A DNA stretch of 64,000 bases, taken from assembly GCF_900103665.1 (NCBI RefSeq), contig NZ_FNGY01000002.1:496001-560000 (forward strand). The letters run 5' to 3'. How positions within the stretch are numbered: the stretch's first letter is position 1; each line of letters starts with the position of its first letter. A program made the translations under genes and the position numbers. Shown here piece by piece: positions 17,081-24,103 of this stretch. The notes under the pieces were generated by a model that made no database searches, was not told the DNA's origin, and saw nothing but the letters and a program-made list of their open reading frames with translations. Source of the DNA: Pedobacter steynii. GTDB taxonomy: Bacteria > Bacteroidota > Bacteroidia > Sphingobacteriales > Sphingobacteriaceae.

Positions 17081-17986
17081 TTAATTCGTTTTTGGATATA
17101 AGGCTTTGATGGCAACAACATCATTGGCGGTGAAAGGACGATTCGTTCCATCAGAACAGGCCAGCATCCATGACCCTGGTTCCCCACCTACCGGTGTTCC
17201 CGGAATATGAATGGCGCCAACTCCGCCATCGCCTTCATTACCCACACTGATGCCCAACTGCCTTAAAAAAGCTTCCCATGGCGTTAAACCACAGCTATAG
17301 GTCCGGTCTGCATAATCGGTATGTCTGAAACCAATCGCATGTCCGATTTCATGGGCAACAACGGTTGCCAGTAGATTATTATTGGTAAAGTCTTTATTGT
17401 AATGGGTATTGCTGAGTTTAATCGGCGTTGCAGGGTTTCCATTGGCATCGGGAAAACCGGCCGATTGTCCTAAAACTCTCGGATCGCTAAAGGTTTCTCC
17501 TTTGATCAGAATGTCTTCGGTTGTCGCCGAAGCGGAATCGAGTAAAGTCAGGGTTAACTCCAGGCCAAGGTCATTGTACCTTTTAATGGCTTCTGTCGTG
17601 GCGTCTGTAAATACTTTCTGTGCAGCTCCTGCACTTACCTTGATTTTCAGTACTCTTGGTAATCCGGTAACCTGGAAGGTGGTTTTATACTGCTCCGTAA
17701 CTGCCTTGCCGGATTGCAGTTCTTGAATCAGGGCTGCCTGAGTAACCAGATCTGAAGGCTTCAGGAAGATATCACCTTCCACGATGTATCCGCCATCTGC
17801 TTTGAAAGCCCCTGTCGGCGAAAAGCCAGCTTTGGCTATTCCGATCTGTTCTGCTTTGGTTAAAACTGATCCTGTTTCGGTAGGGGTATCAGTATTGTTC
17901 GTGTTTTTCTTGCAACTGATGACGATTGTGGTAGCCATCATCACAGCCAGGGTGATGACCCCTGATTTGATTAGGTTTGTTTTCAT
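17081..17986 (-). CDS. M57-type zinc metalloprotease lipoprotein
   Basis: 301 residues from the ATG at 17986; the open frame extends 20 codons further upstream, but the signal peptide starts at this Met. The lipobox Cys is at residue 25 (VISCKK). The extended zinc motif HEIGHAIGFRH is at 212-222, followed by DYADRTYSCG, as in the dual-action HEIGH/M57 group. The N-terminal part (about 45-140) contains a short ADGGYIVEGDIFL motif seen in these proteins. Probably a secreted or surface-attached protease of broad specificity. Monocistronic and convergent with the M60 gene. Confidence 0.88.
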   Translation of the reverse strand: MKTNLIKSGVITLAVMMATTIVISCKKNTNNTDTPTETGSVLTKAEQIGIAKAGFSPTGAFKADGGYIVEGDIFLKPSDLVTQAALIQELQSGKAVTEQYKTTFQVTGLPRVLKIKVSAGAAQKVFTDATTEAIKRYNDLGLELTLTLLDSASATTEDILIKGETFSDPRVLGQSAGFPDANGNPATPIKLSNTHYNKDFTNNNLLATVVAHEIGHAIGFRHTDYADRTYSCGLTPWEAFLRQLGISVGNEGDGGVGAIHIPGTPVGGEPGSWMLACSDGTNRPFTANDVVAIKALYPKTN

Positions 17987-18236
17987 AAACGGGATGAATA
18001 AGTTAGTTAATGGATTCAATATAGTTAAAGCGCATATTCCCTCCATGGACTGTGCTGATTATGTAAAAAATGTATATGCTTTTGTATAGAAAGTATACTT
18101 ATCTGGTATGCTTTGTAGAAAGAGAAGACTATTTTTATTCCCTGTAGGCAATTTGAATGAGAATAGGGTCTGTTCTTTTATAGCTGTGTAATGGCTTTGT
18201 TACCTGCAAACCAAATATTTTAATTTCTCATTCAGA

Positions 18237-19124
18237 ATGAAACCACCATTAATCAAATTGGCGGATACTTTCGGAAGCTCATTTCATGTGAGATTCGACC
18301 GTTCCCCAAACATCAATAATTTTTTACACTACCATCTTGAATCTGAACTGGTATATGTAAAGCGGGGGAAAGGCCGTTGGGTTCTCGGAGAGAAAGAACA
18401 GCGGTTTGCAGAAGGAGATGTCCTGCTGATTGGCCCTGGTTTGGTGCACCGGCACCAGTTTGATGCAGCTCACCTTAGCGAGCGTACCGATGCTGGGGTA
18501 GAACTCTTTGTCATTCATTTTGCAGAGAATTTCTGGGGCTCTGAATTTCTCTTTTTACCTGAAAATGCAGTACTGAGAACTTTATTTGAAAAATCGAAAA
18601 GAGGTGTTTTTTTGCAGGATAGCACGAACCGGTACATTGGCTATCTGATGCACCGCATTGTTCATGTAAAAGGAGCTGCCAGGATCTTGTTATTGATGGA
18701 TGTATTGATCTATATCGGGAACCTGTATACGGATAAAAATCTGATATGCGCTCCAGTGACTCCGAATGCGATGCCGGGAACGGGAAACAAGCCCATTCAT
18801 GCGATCTGTGACTATATTATGGCCAATTTCCAGCGAAAGATAGAAATTGAAGACATGGCGAGGATTGCCAATATCAGTCCGAATTCCTTTTGCCGGTACT
18901 TTAAAGCGGAGACTGGCCATACCTATATGCGTTTCCTGATAGAAACACGGCTGAAATATGCTTGTCAGCTTTTGAGAAAAGGAGATTTAAGTGTGAAGCA
19001 GGTGAGCTATGAAAGTGGCTTTTCGAATCTTGCCGGATTCCACCGTCATTTCAAAGAAATGACGGGACAGAGCCCTTTAAATTATCAGAACAGCAATTTA
19101 TCTCAAATTAAGGACTTTTCTTAA
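18237..19124 (+). CDS. AraC-family transcriptional regulator
   Basis: 295 residues. An N-terminal cupin-like sensing domain (about 10-140, with HYHLESELVYVKRGKGRWVLGE) is followed by a C-terminal pair of helix-turn-helix motifs (about 185-285: IEIEDMARIANISPNSFCRYFKAETG and LSVKQVSYESGFSNLAGFHRHFKEMTGQSP). Such regulators usually respond to a sugar or a small organic molecule. It lies upstream of the first isochorismatase gene in the same direction. A symmetric site at 19120-19135 overlaps its stop codon. Confidence 0.92.
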   Translation: MKPPLIKLADTFGSSFHVRFDRSPNINNFLHYHLESELVYVKRGKGRWVLGEKEQRFAEGDVLLIGPGLVHRHQFDAAHLSERTDAGVELFVIHFAENFWGSEFLFLPENAVLRTLFEKSKRGVFLQDSTNRYIGYLMHRIVHVKGAARILLLMDVLIYIGNLYTDKNLICAPVTPNAMPGTGNKPIHAICDYIMANFQRKIEIEDMARIANISPNSFCRYFKAETGHTYMRFLIETRLKYACQLLRKGDLSVKQVSYESGFSNLAGFHRHFKEMTGQSPLNYQNSNLSQIKDFS

Positions 19125-19135
19125 CCTACATTAAC
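19120..19135. promoter_or_regulatory. Copy 1 of the CTTAAYCT-type symmetric element
   Basis: CTTAACCTACATTAAC resembles the perfect inverted repeat CTTAATCTGGATTAAG at 47972-47987 and the copy at 20652-20667. It overlaps the AraC stop codon and lies 165 bases upstream of the isochorismatase start. A TTTG at 19160 and TACCTTTA at 19180-19187 downstream could be a promoter, which would place the site near -65. Confidence 0.5.
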
Positions 19136-19200
19136 CTTTTGCCTTAATCTACTCCATTGTTTGGTTTTCAGGGGGCGTCTACCTTTATCTCATTGAAACC

Positions 19201-19255
19201 ATCGTCAGCATAGCGCTTAAAAACAGCAATGAACGCTGATGATCGCTTCATTACC
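19201..19255 (+). promoter_or_regulatory. Leader element copy 1 (hairpin plus ATGATMGCYTCATDACC)
   Basis: ATCGTCAGC (19201-19209) can pair with GCTGATGAT (19235-19243, one G-U pair). The last five bases of the 3' arm begin the conserved 17-nt motif at 19239-19255. Within the motif ATGA and TCAT can form an alternative small hairpin. The loop contains AAACAGCAATGAACG, which is also in copy 4. It is 44 bases before the isochorismatase start. Confidence 0.55.
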
Positions 19256-19299
19256 AATAGAGATAAATGTACACTAATGAAAACTAAAATTTAAATATT

Positions 19300-19935
19300 A
19301 TGGCAGTATTAACAAGGATCAATTCTGATGAGGTAGCAATTCTTTTGATCGACCACCAAAGTGGCTTATTCCAAACCGTTAAAGACATCGATGTGACGGC
19401 ACTACGCAATAACGTAGCCGCTCTGGCAAAAGTGGCTGCAATTGAAAATATTCCGGTATTTACTACCGCTTCGGAGCCTAACGGACCTAATGGGCCATTG
19501 ATGCCTGAAATTCATGAGCTCGCACCTCATGCCGTATACATTCCGCGTAATGGCGAAATCAATGCCTGGGATACCCCGGCTTTCGCAGATGCGGTTAGAA
19601 AATCAGGTAAAAAGAAACTGATCATCGCTGGTGTACTGACTAGTGTTTGTGTGGCTTTCCCTTCCATTTCTGCAAAATCAGAAGGTTTTGATGTATTTGC
19701 AGTCATTGATGCTTCGGGTGATATGAGCCCATTGTCTACACAGATTACTACCGCACGTTTGGCATTGGCCGAAGTGGTACCGATCAGTACTGCGGCTGTG
19801 TTGAGCGAAATCCAGAAAACATGGCACCGTGATGATGCATTGGAATATGCATCTGCCTACTCGAAAGTAATGCCTCCATACCAGGCATTGATCGAAAGTT
19901 ACCAGAAAGCGGTAAGTGTAGGTAAAGGAGAATAA
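19300..19935 (+). CDS. Isochorismatase-family hydrolase (YcaC-like)
   Basis: 211 residues, a cysteine hydrolase of the isochorismatase-like fold. The catalytic triad candidates are Asp18 (LLIDHQSG), a lysine at 105-106 (GKKKLIIAG) and Cys117 (TSVCVAF). The C-terminal extension (about 165-205, ending YQALIESYQKAV) is typical of YcaC-like proteins rather than siderophore isochorismatases. The substrate is unknown; relatives cleave amides or nicotinamide-like compounds. It belongs to the alternating isochorismatase/Crp/pirin cluster at 19.3-23.3 kb and is paralogous to the gene at 21637. A leader element lies upstream and a strong terminator downstream. Confidence 0.92.
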   Translation: MAVLTRINSDEVAILLIDHQSGLFQTVKDIDVTALRNNVAALAKVAAIENIPVFTTASEPNGPNGPLMPEIHELAPHAVYIPRNGEINAWDTPAFADAVRKSGKKKLIIAGVLTSVCVAFPSISAKSEGFDVFAVIDASGDMSPLSTQITTARLALAEVVPISTAAVLSEIQKTWHRDDALEYASAYSKVMPPYQALIESYQKAVSVGKGE

Positions 19936-19959
19936 GCAGAAGATCTTCTTGCTTCATGA

Positions 19960-20006
19960 GGTCTTGAGTGCCGAATCGTTTGGGGATTCGGCCTCAGGCC
20001 TTTTTT
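19960..20006 (+). terminator. Rho-independent terminator after the first isochorismatase gene
   Basis: GCCGAATC (19970-19977) pairs with GATTCGGC (19985-19992). The stem extends through imperfect outer pairs (GGTCTTGAG with CTCAGGCC). Six T follow at 20001-20006. Confidence 0.85.
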
Positions 20007-20058
20007 GTTTTACCTGGGAGAAGCCTTACCTTCGTAAGGTTTTACAGATCTCCTCCTT

Positions 20059-20646
20059 ATGAATCATGACCTCCTTTTAGAAAGCATCGCTAAGCACATT
20101 CACCTTACTGAAGATGAAAGAACGCTTTTTCTTTCTTATATCCAGACCAAAAAAGTAAGGAAGAAACAATACCTGTTACTGGAGGGAGAGGTGAACCGTT
20201 TTGCCATGTTTGTCACTTCCGGATGTCTGAGGAGTTATAACCTGGATGAAAATGGTTTTCAATACATTCAGCAGTTCGCACCTGAAGGCTGGTGGATGGG
20301 AGATATGTATAGCCTGATTACCCAGGAGCCCGGTCATTTATACATCGATGCACTTTTTGATTCGGAGCTGTTGCTGATCTCCAAAACCAATCTGGAAAGG
20401 TTGTATAAGGAAATCCCTAAATTCAATTATTACTTCAGAATCCTGGCAGAGAAATCATTGGTTTCTTACCAGACCCGCGCCATGGAAAATCTACGGCTGA
20501 CTGCCAAAGAACGTTACGAAAAATTCTGTCTCCGTTACCCTTCGCTGGTCGACTGCCTTTCTCAAAAACAGGTCGCCGCTTATATTGGTGTGACGCCCGA
20601 ATTTCTGAGTAAAATGCTTCATGCAGAGCCGGAGCTTAAATCCTGA
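20059..20646 (+). CDS. Crp/Fnr-family transcriptional regulator
   Basis: 195 residues: a cyclic-nucleotide-binding-like domain (about 15-115, with KKQYLLLEGEVNRFAMFVTSGCLRSYNLDENG) and a C-terminal helix-turn-helix (about 165-192, LSQKQVAAYIGVTPEFLSKML). Relatives sit beside pirin and isochorismatase genes in this phylum and probably control them. Two symmetric sites lie in the promoter of the pirin gene that follows, one centred near -41 of the predicted start point, the classical activating position for Crp-type proteins. The pirin gene starts 96 bases downstream. Confidence 0.9.
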   Translation: MNHDLLLESIAKHIHLTEDERTLFLSYIQTKKVRKKQYLLLEGEVNRFAMFVTSGCLRSYNLDENGFQYIQQFAPEGWWMGDMYSLITQEPGHLYIDALFDSELLLISKTNLERLYKEIPKFNYYFRILAEKSLVSYQTRAMENLRLTAKERYEKFCLRYPSLVDCLSQKQVAAYIGVTPEFLSKMLHAEPELKS

Positions 20647-20651
20647 TTTTT

Positions 20652-20688
20652 CTTAACCTGGATTAACTGTTTTGGTTAACCTAGGTTA
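20652..20688. promoter_or_regulatory. Paired symmetric sites in the pirin promoter
   Basis: Site 1, CTTAACCTGGATTAAC (20652-20667), is a near-match to the perfect inverted repeat at 47972. Site 2, TAACCTAGGTTA (20677-20688), is a perfect 12-bp palindrome. Their centres are 23 bp apart, about two helical turns, so both lie on the same face of the DNA. They precede the -7 element at 20712. The likely binder is the Crp-like protein encoded just upstream. Confidence 0.6.
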
Positions 20689-20711
20689 TTTTTTAAGATC
20701 TTTTTACCCGA

Positions 20712-20719
20712 TAAATTTG
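20712..20719 (+). promoter_or_regulatory. Bacteroidetes -7 promoter element of the pirin gene
   Basis: TAAATTTG matches the TAnnTTTG -7 consensus of the Bacteroidetes primary sigma factor, 24 bases before the ATG at 20743. No good -33 TTTG is seen, as expected for a promoter that needs an activator. Confidence 0.55.
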
Positions 20720-20742
20720 TTGTAGATAAAACAAGATTTATC

Positions 20743-21597
20743 ATGAGAAAAAAGATTGCACATCTCCTTTTAGGAAGAGAAAAACAAATCTCAAAAGAGG
20801 AAATGGTGAGGCAACCCCTGCCGCATAAAGATTTCAGATTTGCCAATCCTTTTATTGTATTACATCATATGGGACCGGAAGTCATTCTTCCGGGACAGGA
20901 GCTAAGGATTCATCCGCATCCTCACCGGGGTTTTGCACCCGTAACTTTTCAATTGCAGGGCGAAGGTTATCATAAAGACAACGCTGGAAATGACGAAATC
21001 GTTAAAGCAGGAGATGTCCAGTGGATGTTTGCCGGCAAAGGAATTCTACACAGCGAAGGACCTACAAAAGAGTTGTTGAAAAACGGTGGAACTCAGGAAT
21101 TGCTCCAGCTCTGGGTCAATGTTCCTAAAGCGCATAAATGGGATGATCCGAGCTATCAGTCGGCCACGAAAGCAGAACAGCCCGAAGTGTTAAAACAGGA
21201 AGGCGTAAGCCTGAGGCTGGTGAGCGGGGAATACGATGGGCAGACCGGCCCGATGAAAAGCTTTACTCCAATCGTTTCCATTGTAGGCGAAATTCAAAAA
21301 GGAAAACAGGTAGAAATGAAAGCCAACCCGGGATACTGGACGCTCTTGTATGTGACCAAAGGATCCCTAAGCGTTAACGGCGAACCGGTCACTTTTCATC
21401 ACCTGCTGGTTTTCGATAAAGAAGGCGATGAGATCAGCCTGGAAACGGAAGAAGATACCCAGATCCTGTTTCTTTCTGCACAGGATTTAGAAGAACCCGT
21501 AGCCGCAAAAGACAATTTTGTGATGAACACTGCCGAAGAAAATGAACAGGCAATTTCAGACTATGCCAATGGTGTATTCGGAACGCTTGAATTTTAA
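20743..21597 (+). CDS. Pirin-family cupin protein
   Basis: 284 residues, two cupin domains. The metal site is intact: His59 and His61 (HPHRGFAPVTF), His103 and Glu105 (AGKGILHSEGP), as in iron-binding pirins. Some family members have quercetinase activity, others act as redox-sensing regulators; the sequence does not decide. It is the first of three pirins in this window. It follows the Crp-like gene, has paired symmetric sites in its promoter, and is probably co-transcribed with the isochorismatase gene 39 bases downstream. Confidence 0.93.
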   Translation: MRKKIAHLLLGREKQISKEEMVRQPLPHKDFRFANPFIVLHHMGPEVILPGQELRIHPHPHRGFAPVTFQLQGEGYHKDNAGNDEIVKAGDVQWMFAGKGILHSEGPTKELLKNGGTQELLQLWVNVPKAHKWDDPSYQSATKAEQPEVLKQEGVSLRLVSGEYDGQTGPMKSFTPIVSIVGEIQKGKQVEMKANPGYWTLLYVTKGSLSVNGEPVTFHHLLVFDKEGDEISLETEEDTQILFLSAQDLEEPVAAKDNFVMNTAEENEQAISDYANGVFGTLEF

Positions 21598-21636
21598 AAA
21601 TCCAACAAGATTCTTTTACGATTAAAAACAAATATC

Positions 21637-22278
21637 ATGAGTAGCTTACCTATCAGAGATCAAAAAAATGATCACCTTTTAACACCGGACAATGCCGCAT
21701 TGATCATCATCGATTATCAACCGGTTCAGGTGAATTCCATTGCTTCAATGGACAGACAGTTATTGGTTAACAATATTGTCGGCGTAGCAAAAATGGCCAA
21801 GCTTTATAACTTGCCAATCATTCTTTCTACGGTTAACGTGAAGACGGGTTTAAACTTTGAAACCATCCCTCAGTTGCGTAAAGAGATGACGGGATTGCCT
21901 TCTTACGACCGTACCACGATTAATGCATGGGAAGACGCGGAGTTTTTGGAAGCGGTAAAGGCGACAGGAAGAAAGAAGTTAATCATGACTGCTTTATGGA
22001 CCGAAGCTTGTCTTTCCTTCCCAACATTGGATGCTTTAAAAGAAGGGTATGAGGTTTATCCGGTAGTTGATGCAGTGGGGGGAACTTCATTGGCTGCTCA
22101 TGATGCTGCATTGAGAAGAATGGAGCAGGCTGGTGCACAACCGGTAAGTGTGGCGCAGTTGTTTTGTGAGCTACAAAGAGACTGGGCAAGGTCAGCAACT
22201 GTTCCTGGATTTATGAAATTGTTTATCGAGACAGGTGGTACCGCAGGGATCCAGTTTTCTTACGATAAATCAGAATAA
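21637..22278 (+). CDS. Isochorismatase-family hydrolase (second copy)
   Basis: 213 residues, paralogous to the protein at 19300. Catalytic candidates are Asp26 (IIIDYQPVQ), Lys113/114 (GRKKLIMTAL) and Cys125 (TEACLSF). It differs from the first copy in the cis-peptide segment (WTEAC instead of TSVC), so substrate preference may differ. It follows the pirin gene by 39 bases and likely shares its promoter. Interlocked inverted repeats begin 24 bases after its stop. Confidence 0.92.
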   Translation: MSSLPIRDQKNDHLLTPDNAALIIIDYQPVQVNSIASMDRQLLVNNIVGVAKMAKLYNLPIILSTVNVKTGLNFETIPQLRKEMTGLPSYDRTTINAWEDAEFLEAVKATGRKKLIMTALWTEACLSFPTLDALKEGYEVYPVVDAVGGTSLAAHDAALRRMEQAGAQPVSVAQLFCELQRDWARSATVPGFMKLFIETGGTAGIQFSYDKSE

Positions 22279-22301
22279 TACCATCGTTTAATTTTAATTT
22301 T

Positions 22302-22350
22302 ATTCCGGCAGGGTTGTATTTAACACTGCCGGAATTTGTTAAATACAACC
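22302..22350 (+). promoter_or_regulatory. Two interlocked inverted repeats (terminator or switch)
   Basis: Repeat 1: ATTCCGGCAG (22302-22311) with CTGCCGGAAT (22326-22335). Repeat 2: GGTTGTATTTAAC (22312-22324) with GTTAAATACAACC (22338-22350). Both are perfect. The 5' arm of repeat 2 fills the loop of repeat 1, so the two hairpins exclude each other unless a very tight pseudoknot forms. It lies between the isochorismatase gene and the pirin gene and directly precedes leader element copy 2. Confidence 0.65.
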
Positions 22351-22352
22351 TT

Positions 22353-22369
22353 ATGATAGCCTCATAACC
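22353..22369 (+). promoter_or_regulatory. Leader element copy 2 (17-nt motif)
   Basis: ATGATAGCCTCATAACC follows the 3' arm of a 13-bp inverted repeat (22312-22350) by two bases and ends 22 bases before the pirin start at 22392. TTATGA and TCATAA form a perfect small inverted repeat within it. The stretch from the motif to the start codon, AACC-ATAAAAAACAA type, closely matches the one before the TlpA gene at 33820. Confidence 0.55.
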
Positions 22370-22391
22370 GATAAAAAACAATTATAGTCCA

Positions 22392-23264
22392 ATGAAAAAG
22401 AAAATAGCAGGTGTTTACAGCAGCAATTATAACCATGCTGTGGGGGATGGCTTTAAGGTCATCAACATCTTTCCAAATGGCAATGACCTGGGTGATAAAA
22501 TGAGCCCTTTTTATATGATTGATTACCAGCCGGAAACTTATTATGAACCGAGCGATAAGAAACGTGGGGTCAATGTACATCCACATCGTGGGATAGAACC
22601 GGTTACCATCGTTTATCAGGGCGCCGTAGCTCATGCAGACAGTGCCGGACATAGCGGAATCGTTGGCCCGGGTGATGTGCAATGGATGACGGCCGGAAAA
22701 GGAATTCTTCATAAGGAGTATTTTGAAAATGAATTTTCCCGCAAAGGAGGCAACCTGCAAATGATCCAGGTCTGGACGATTTTACCTAAGGCGAGTAAAT
22801 TTGTGGAACCCAATTATCAGACGCTGCTGAAAAATGAGATTAAAAAAGTAACGTTGGAAAACGGCGAAGTCAGGGTGATCGCAGGAAGTTATCAGGGAAC
22901 TGAAAGTCCGGTGCATACCTATAGCCCGATGAATCTTTTTGATGTAACCTTGAATCAGGATGGGGGAATGAAAATTGATTGTCCGGCCGAGGATAACATG
23001 GGGATTTTTATCCTGGAAGGGCAACTGAAACTGAATGATACCGAAGCGGGCAAAGAGCAGTTTGTATTGTTTGAAAATGAAGGTGATGTAGTAGAGATTC
23101 TGGCGACAGCGGATGCTAAATTTTTAGTGTTGAATGGAAAGCCACTTAATGAACCTGCAGTCCATAAAGGACCTTTTGTGATGAATACGATTGAAGAAAT
23201 TGAACAGGCTTATGCTGATGTGGCAGCTGGTAAATTCGGATACCTGGAAGCAGAGGAAATCTAG
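22392..23264 (+). CDS. Pirin-family cupin protein (second copy)
   Basis: 290 residues with an intact pirin metal site: His63 and His65 (VHPHRGIEPVTIVY), His107 and Glu109 (GKGILHKEY). It is closer to the third pirin at 48155 (same length, same GDGF and VHPH context) than to the first. It has its own leader region with inverted repeats, so it is probably transcribed or attenuated separately from the upstream pair. Its TAG stop overlaps the TAG stop of the convergent sigma gene within one CTAG. Confidence 0.93.
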   Translation: MKKKIAGVYSSNYNHAVGDGFKVINIFPNGNDLGDKMSPFYMIDYQPETYYEPSDKKRGVNVHPHRGIEPVTIVYQGAVAHADSAGHSGIVGPGDVQWMTAGKGILHKEYFENEFSRKGGNLQMIQVWTILPKASKFVEPNYQTLLKNEIKKVTLENGEVRVIAGSYQGTESPVHTYSPMNLFDVTLNQDGGMKIDCPAEDNMGIFILEGQLKLNDTEAGKEQFVLFENEGDVVEILATADAKFLVLNGKPLNEPAVHKGPFVMNTIEEIEQAYADVAAGKFGYLEAEEI

Positions 23265-23857
23265 GACCGAAACAATGCCAGCGTGATGATAATCGTCCCG
23301 ATTTCCTGGTTCTTATGCAGGTATTCTTTGATAGAACGGATGGAAGTCACCATGTGGCTGTTTACCGTGGCTACCGTAATCCCAAGTATATCTGCTGCTT
23401 CCTGGTAGGATTTACCTTCCATCTTACAGAGTATAAATACTTTTCTGCGGGATTCAGAAAGCCGGGAAATCGCCTGCTGAATGATATCTGAAGTTTCTTT
23501 GCCAATAAGCGCTTCTTCTGTTTGCATGTAATAGTCTACGGCATTCAGGAGCAAACGTTCATGGAGGCGCTTATCTTTGGAAATCTTTCTAAAATAGTCG
23601 TAAACAAGGTTCTTAGCCACGGTATGCAGAAAAGAAACAAATGATTGTTCGGGCCTGATGTCCGCTCTCATTTTCCAGACCTTCAAAAACAAATCCTGCA
23701 GCAACTCATCAGCAACAAATTCATCTTTGACTACCCGGTTTATCTTTTGATATAGCATTTTGCTATAGGCCAGATACAACGCGTTAAAAGCGGGCTCATG
23801 ACCTTGCCTCAATTGCAATAGCAAAGCCTGCAATTCTTCTGCTTCCAAAAATTTCAT
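23261..23857 (-). CDS. ECF-type RNA polymerase sigma-70 factor (module B)
   Basis: 198 residues. Region 2 is at about 20-95 (VADELLQDLFLKVWKMRADIRPEQSFVSFLHTVAKNLVYDYFRK) and region 4 at about 130-180 (LSESRRKVFILCKMEGKSYQEAADILGITVATVNSHMVTSIRSIKEYL). It is divergent from the FecR gene at 24104, with 246 bases between them, an arrangement that allows joint control. It most likely activates the module B SusC promoter when released by that FecR. Its stop codon overlaps that of the convergent pirin gene. Confidence 0.93.
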   Translation of the reverse strand: MKFLEAEELQALLLQLRQGHEPAFNALYLAYSKMLYQKINRVVKDEFVADELLQDLFLKVWKMRADIRPEQSFVSFLHTVAKNLVYDYFRKISKDKRLHERLLLNAVDYYMQTEEALIGKETSDIIQQAISRLSESRRKVFILCKMEGKSYQEAADILGITVATVNSHMVTSIRSIKEYLHKNQEIGTIIITLALFRS

Positions 23858-24103
23858 TGACGTTTGTATACTGATTTTCCCCTTATGCTAAATTACATAT
23901 TTCGTGATAAAGCATTTTCAATGATATCGATTATTTTTCTATAAACCAGCTGCTCAGGAAAAATGCATTTATTTTAGATTTTAATTATCTGATTGTTAGC
24001 TTCTTATTAAATAATTGTAAATATTTCAAGAATCACATCAATGTATTTGTGCTTTGCTCCGTATTGGTTTATATAAGGACATCCCTAAAGGCCCTGTTAA
24101 ATT

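Noticed and set aside
22302..22350. A stable RNA pseudoknot formed by both inverted repeats at once
   Set aside because: Connecting loops of 0, 1 and 2 bases cannot easily span 10- and 13-bp stems; exclusive hairpins are more likely, so I report it as a switch candidate only.
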